This document shows, piece after piece, positions 5,794 through 5,907 of a stretch of DNA of 5,907 nt. The stretch is from Bacteroidales bacterium (GTDB taxonomy: Bacteria; Bacteroidota; Bacteroidia; Bacteroidales; UBA7960). The notes beneath the pieces are model-generated. The model was not told the origin of the DNA. It did no database searches and saw only the letters and a program-made list of their open reading frames with translations. Each line of letters starts with the position of its first letter. Position 1 is the stretch's first letter. The stretch spans positions 1 to 5,907 of the forward strand of contig SLRE01000013.1 of assembly GCA_007131125.1 (NCBI GenBank), written 5' to 3'. The translations under genes and the position numbers were made by a program.

Positions 5794-5907
5794 ATGCTGC
5801 TTTTTTAAAAAAGAATAAATAAATGTTTTGTTTGCATAAACCAGATTCGAAAATATTATATTAAAACGCAACAAATATTTTTTACCCCTGGATCGTATTT
5901 AAATAGA

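Overview
The window looks like a piece of a Bacteroidota (Bacteroidetes) chromosome. The DNA is moderately AT-rich, the spacers are very AT-rich, and the proteins are rich in Lys, Glu and Asn. Most genes lack a clear Shine-Dalgarno sequence in front of the start. This placement is inferred from sequence style only, because there is no rRNA or other marker gene.

Layout, left to right: a DUF2267-family gene on the minus strand, cut by the left edge (1-416); a single-cluster [4Fe-4S] ferredoxin on the minus strand (665-862) with its own hairpin terminator; an erythromycin-esterase-family hydrolase on the plus strand (about 1091-2416); a 385-residue conserved-looking helical protein of unknown function on the minus strand (2421-3578), convergent with the esterase and only 4 bases away; a protein-L-isoaspartate O-methyltransferase on the minus strand (3711-4337); a three-BON-domain protein on the plus strand (4530-5198), divergent from pcm; a strong bidirectional terminator (about 5234-5280); and a small unrecognised helical protein on the minus strand (5293-5793). 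No spacer exceeds 300 bases. The two larger ones, 431-623 and 863-1090, hold only short inverted repeats and no RNA gene that I can recognise. I see no tRNA, rRNA, CRISPR array, insertion sequence or integrase.

The genes do not form one operon; the strands alternate. The content is nevertheless coherent. Repair of isoaspartyl-damaged proteins (Pcm), BON domains, DUF2267 and an Ere-like hydrolase look like a stress or maintenance gene neighbourhood, and from memory these families recur together in unrelated bacteria. The 385-residue protein and the physiological substrate of the Ere-like enzyme are the main unknowns. The most likely undescribed biology here is a shared job for Ere-like, the 385-residue protein, Pcm, BON and DUF2267, but that is inference from neighbourhood only.
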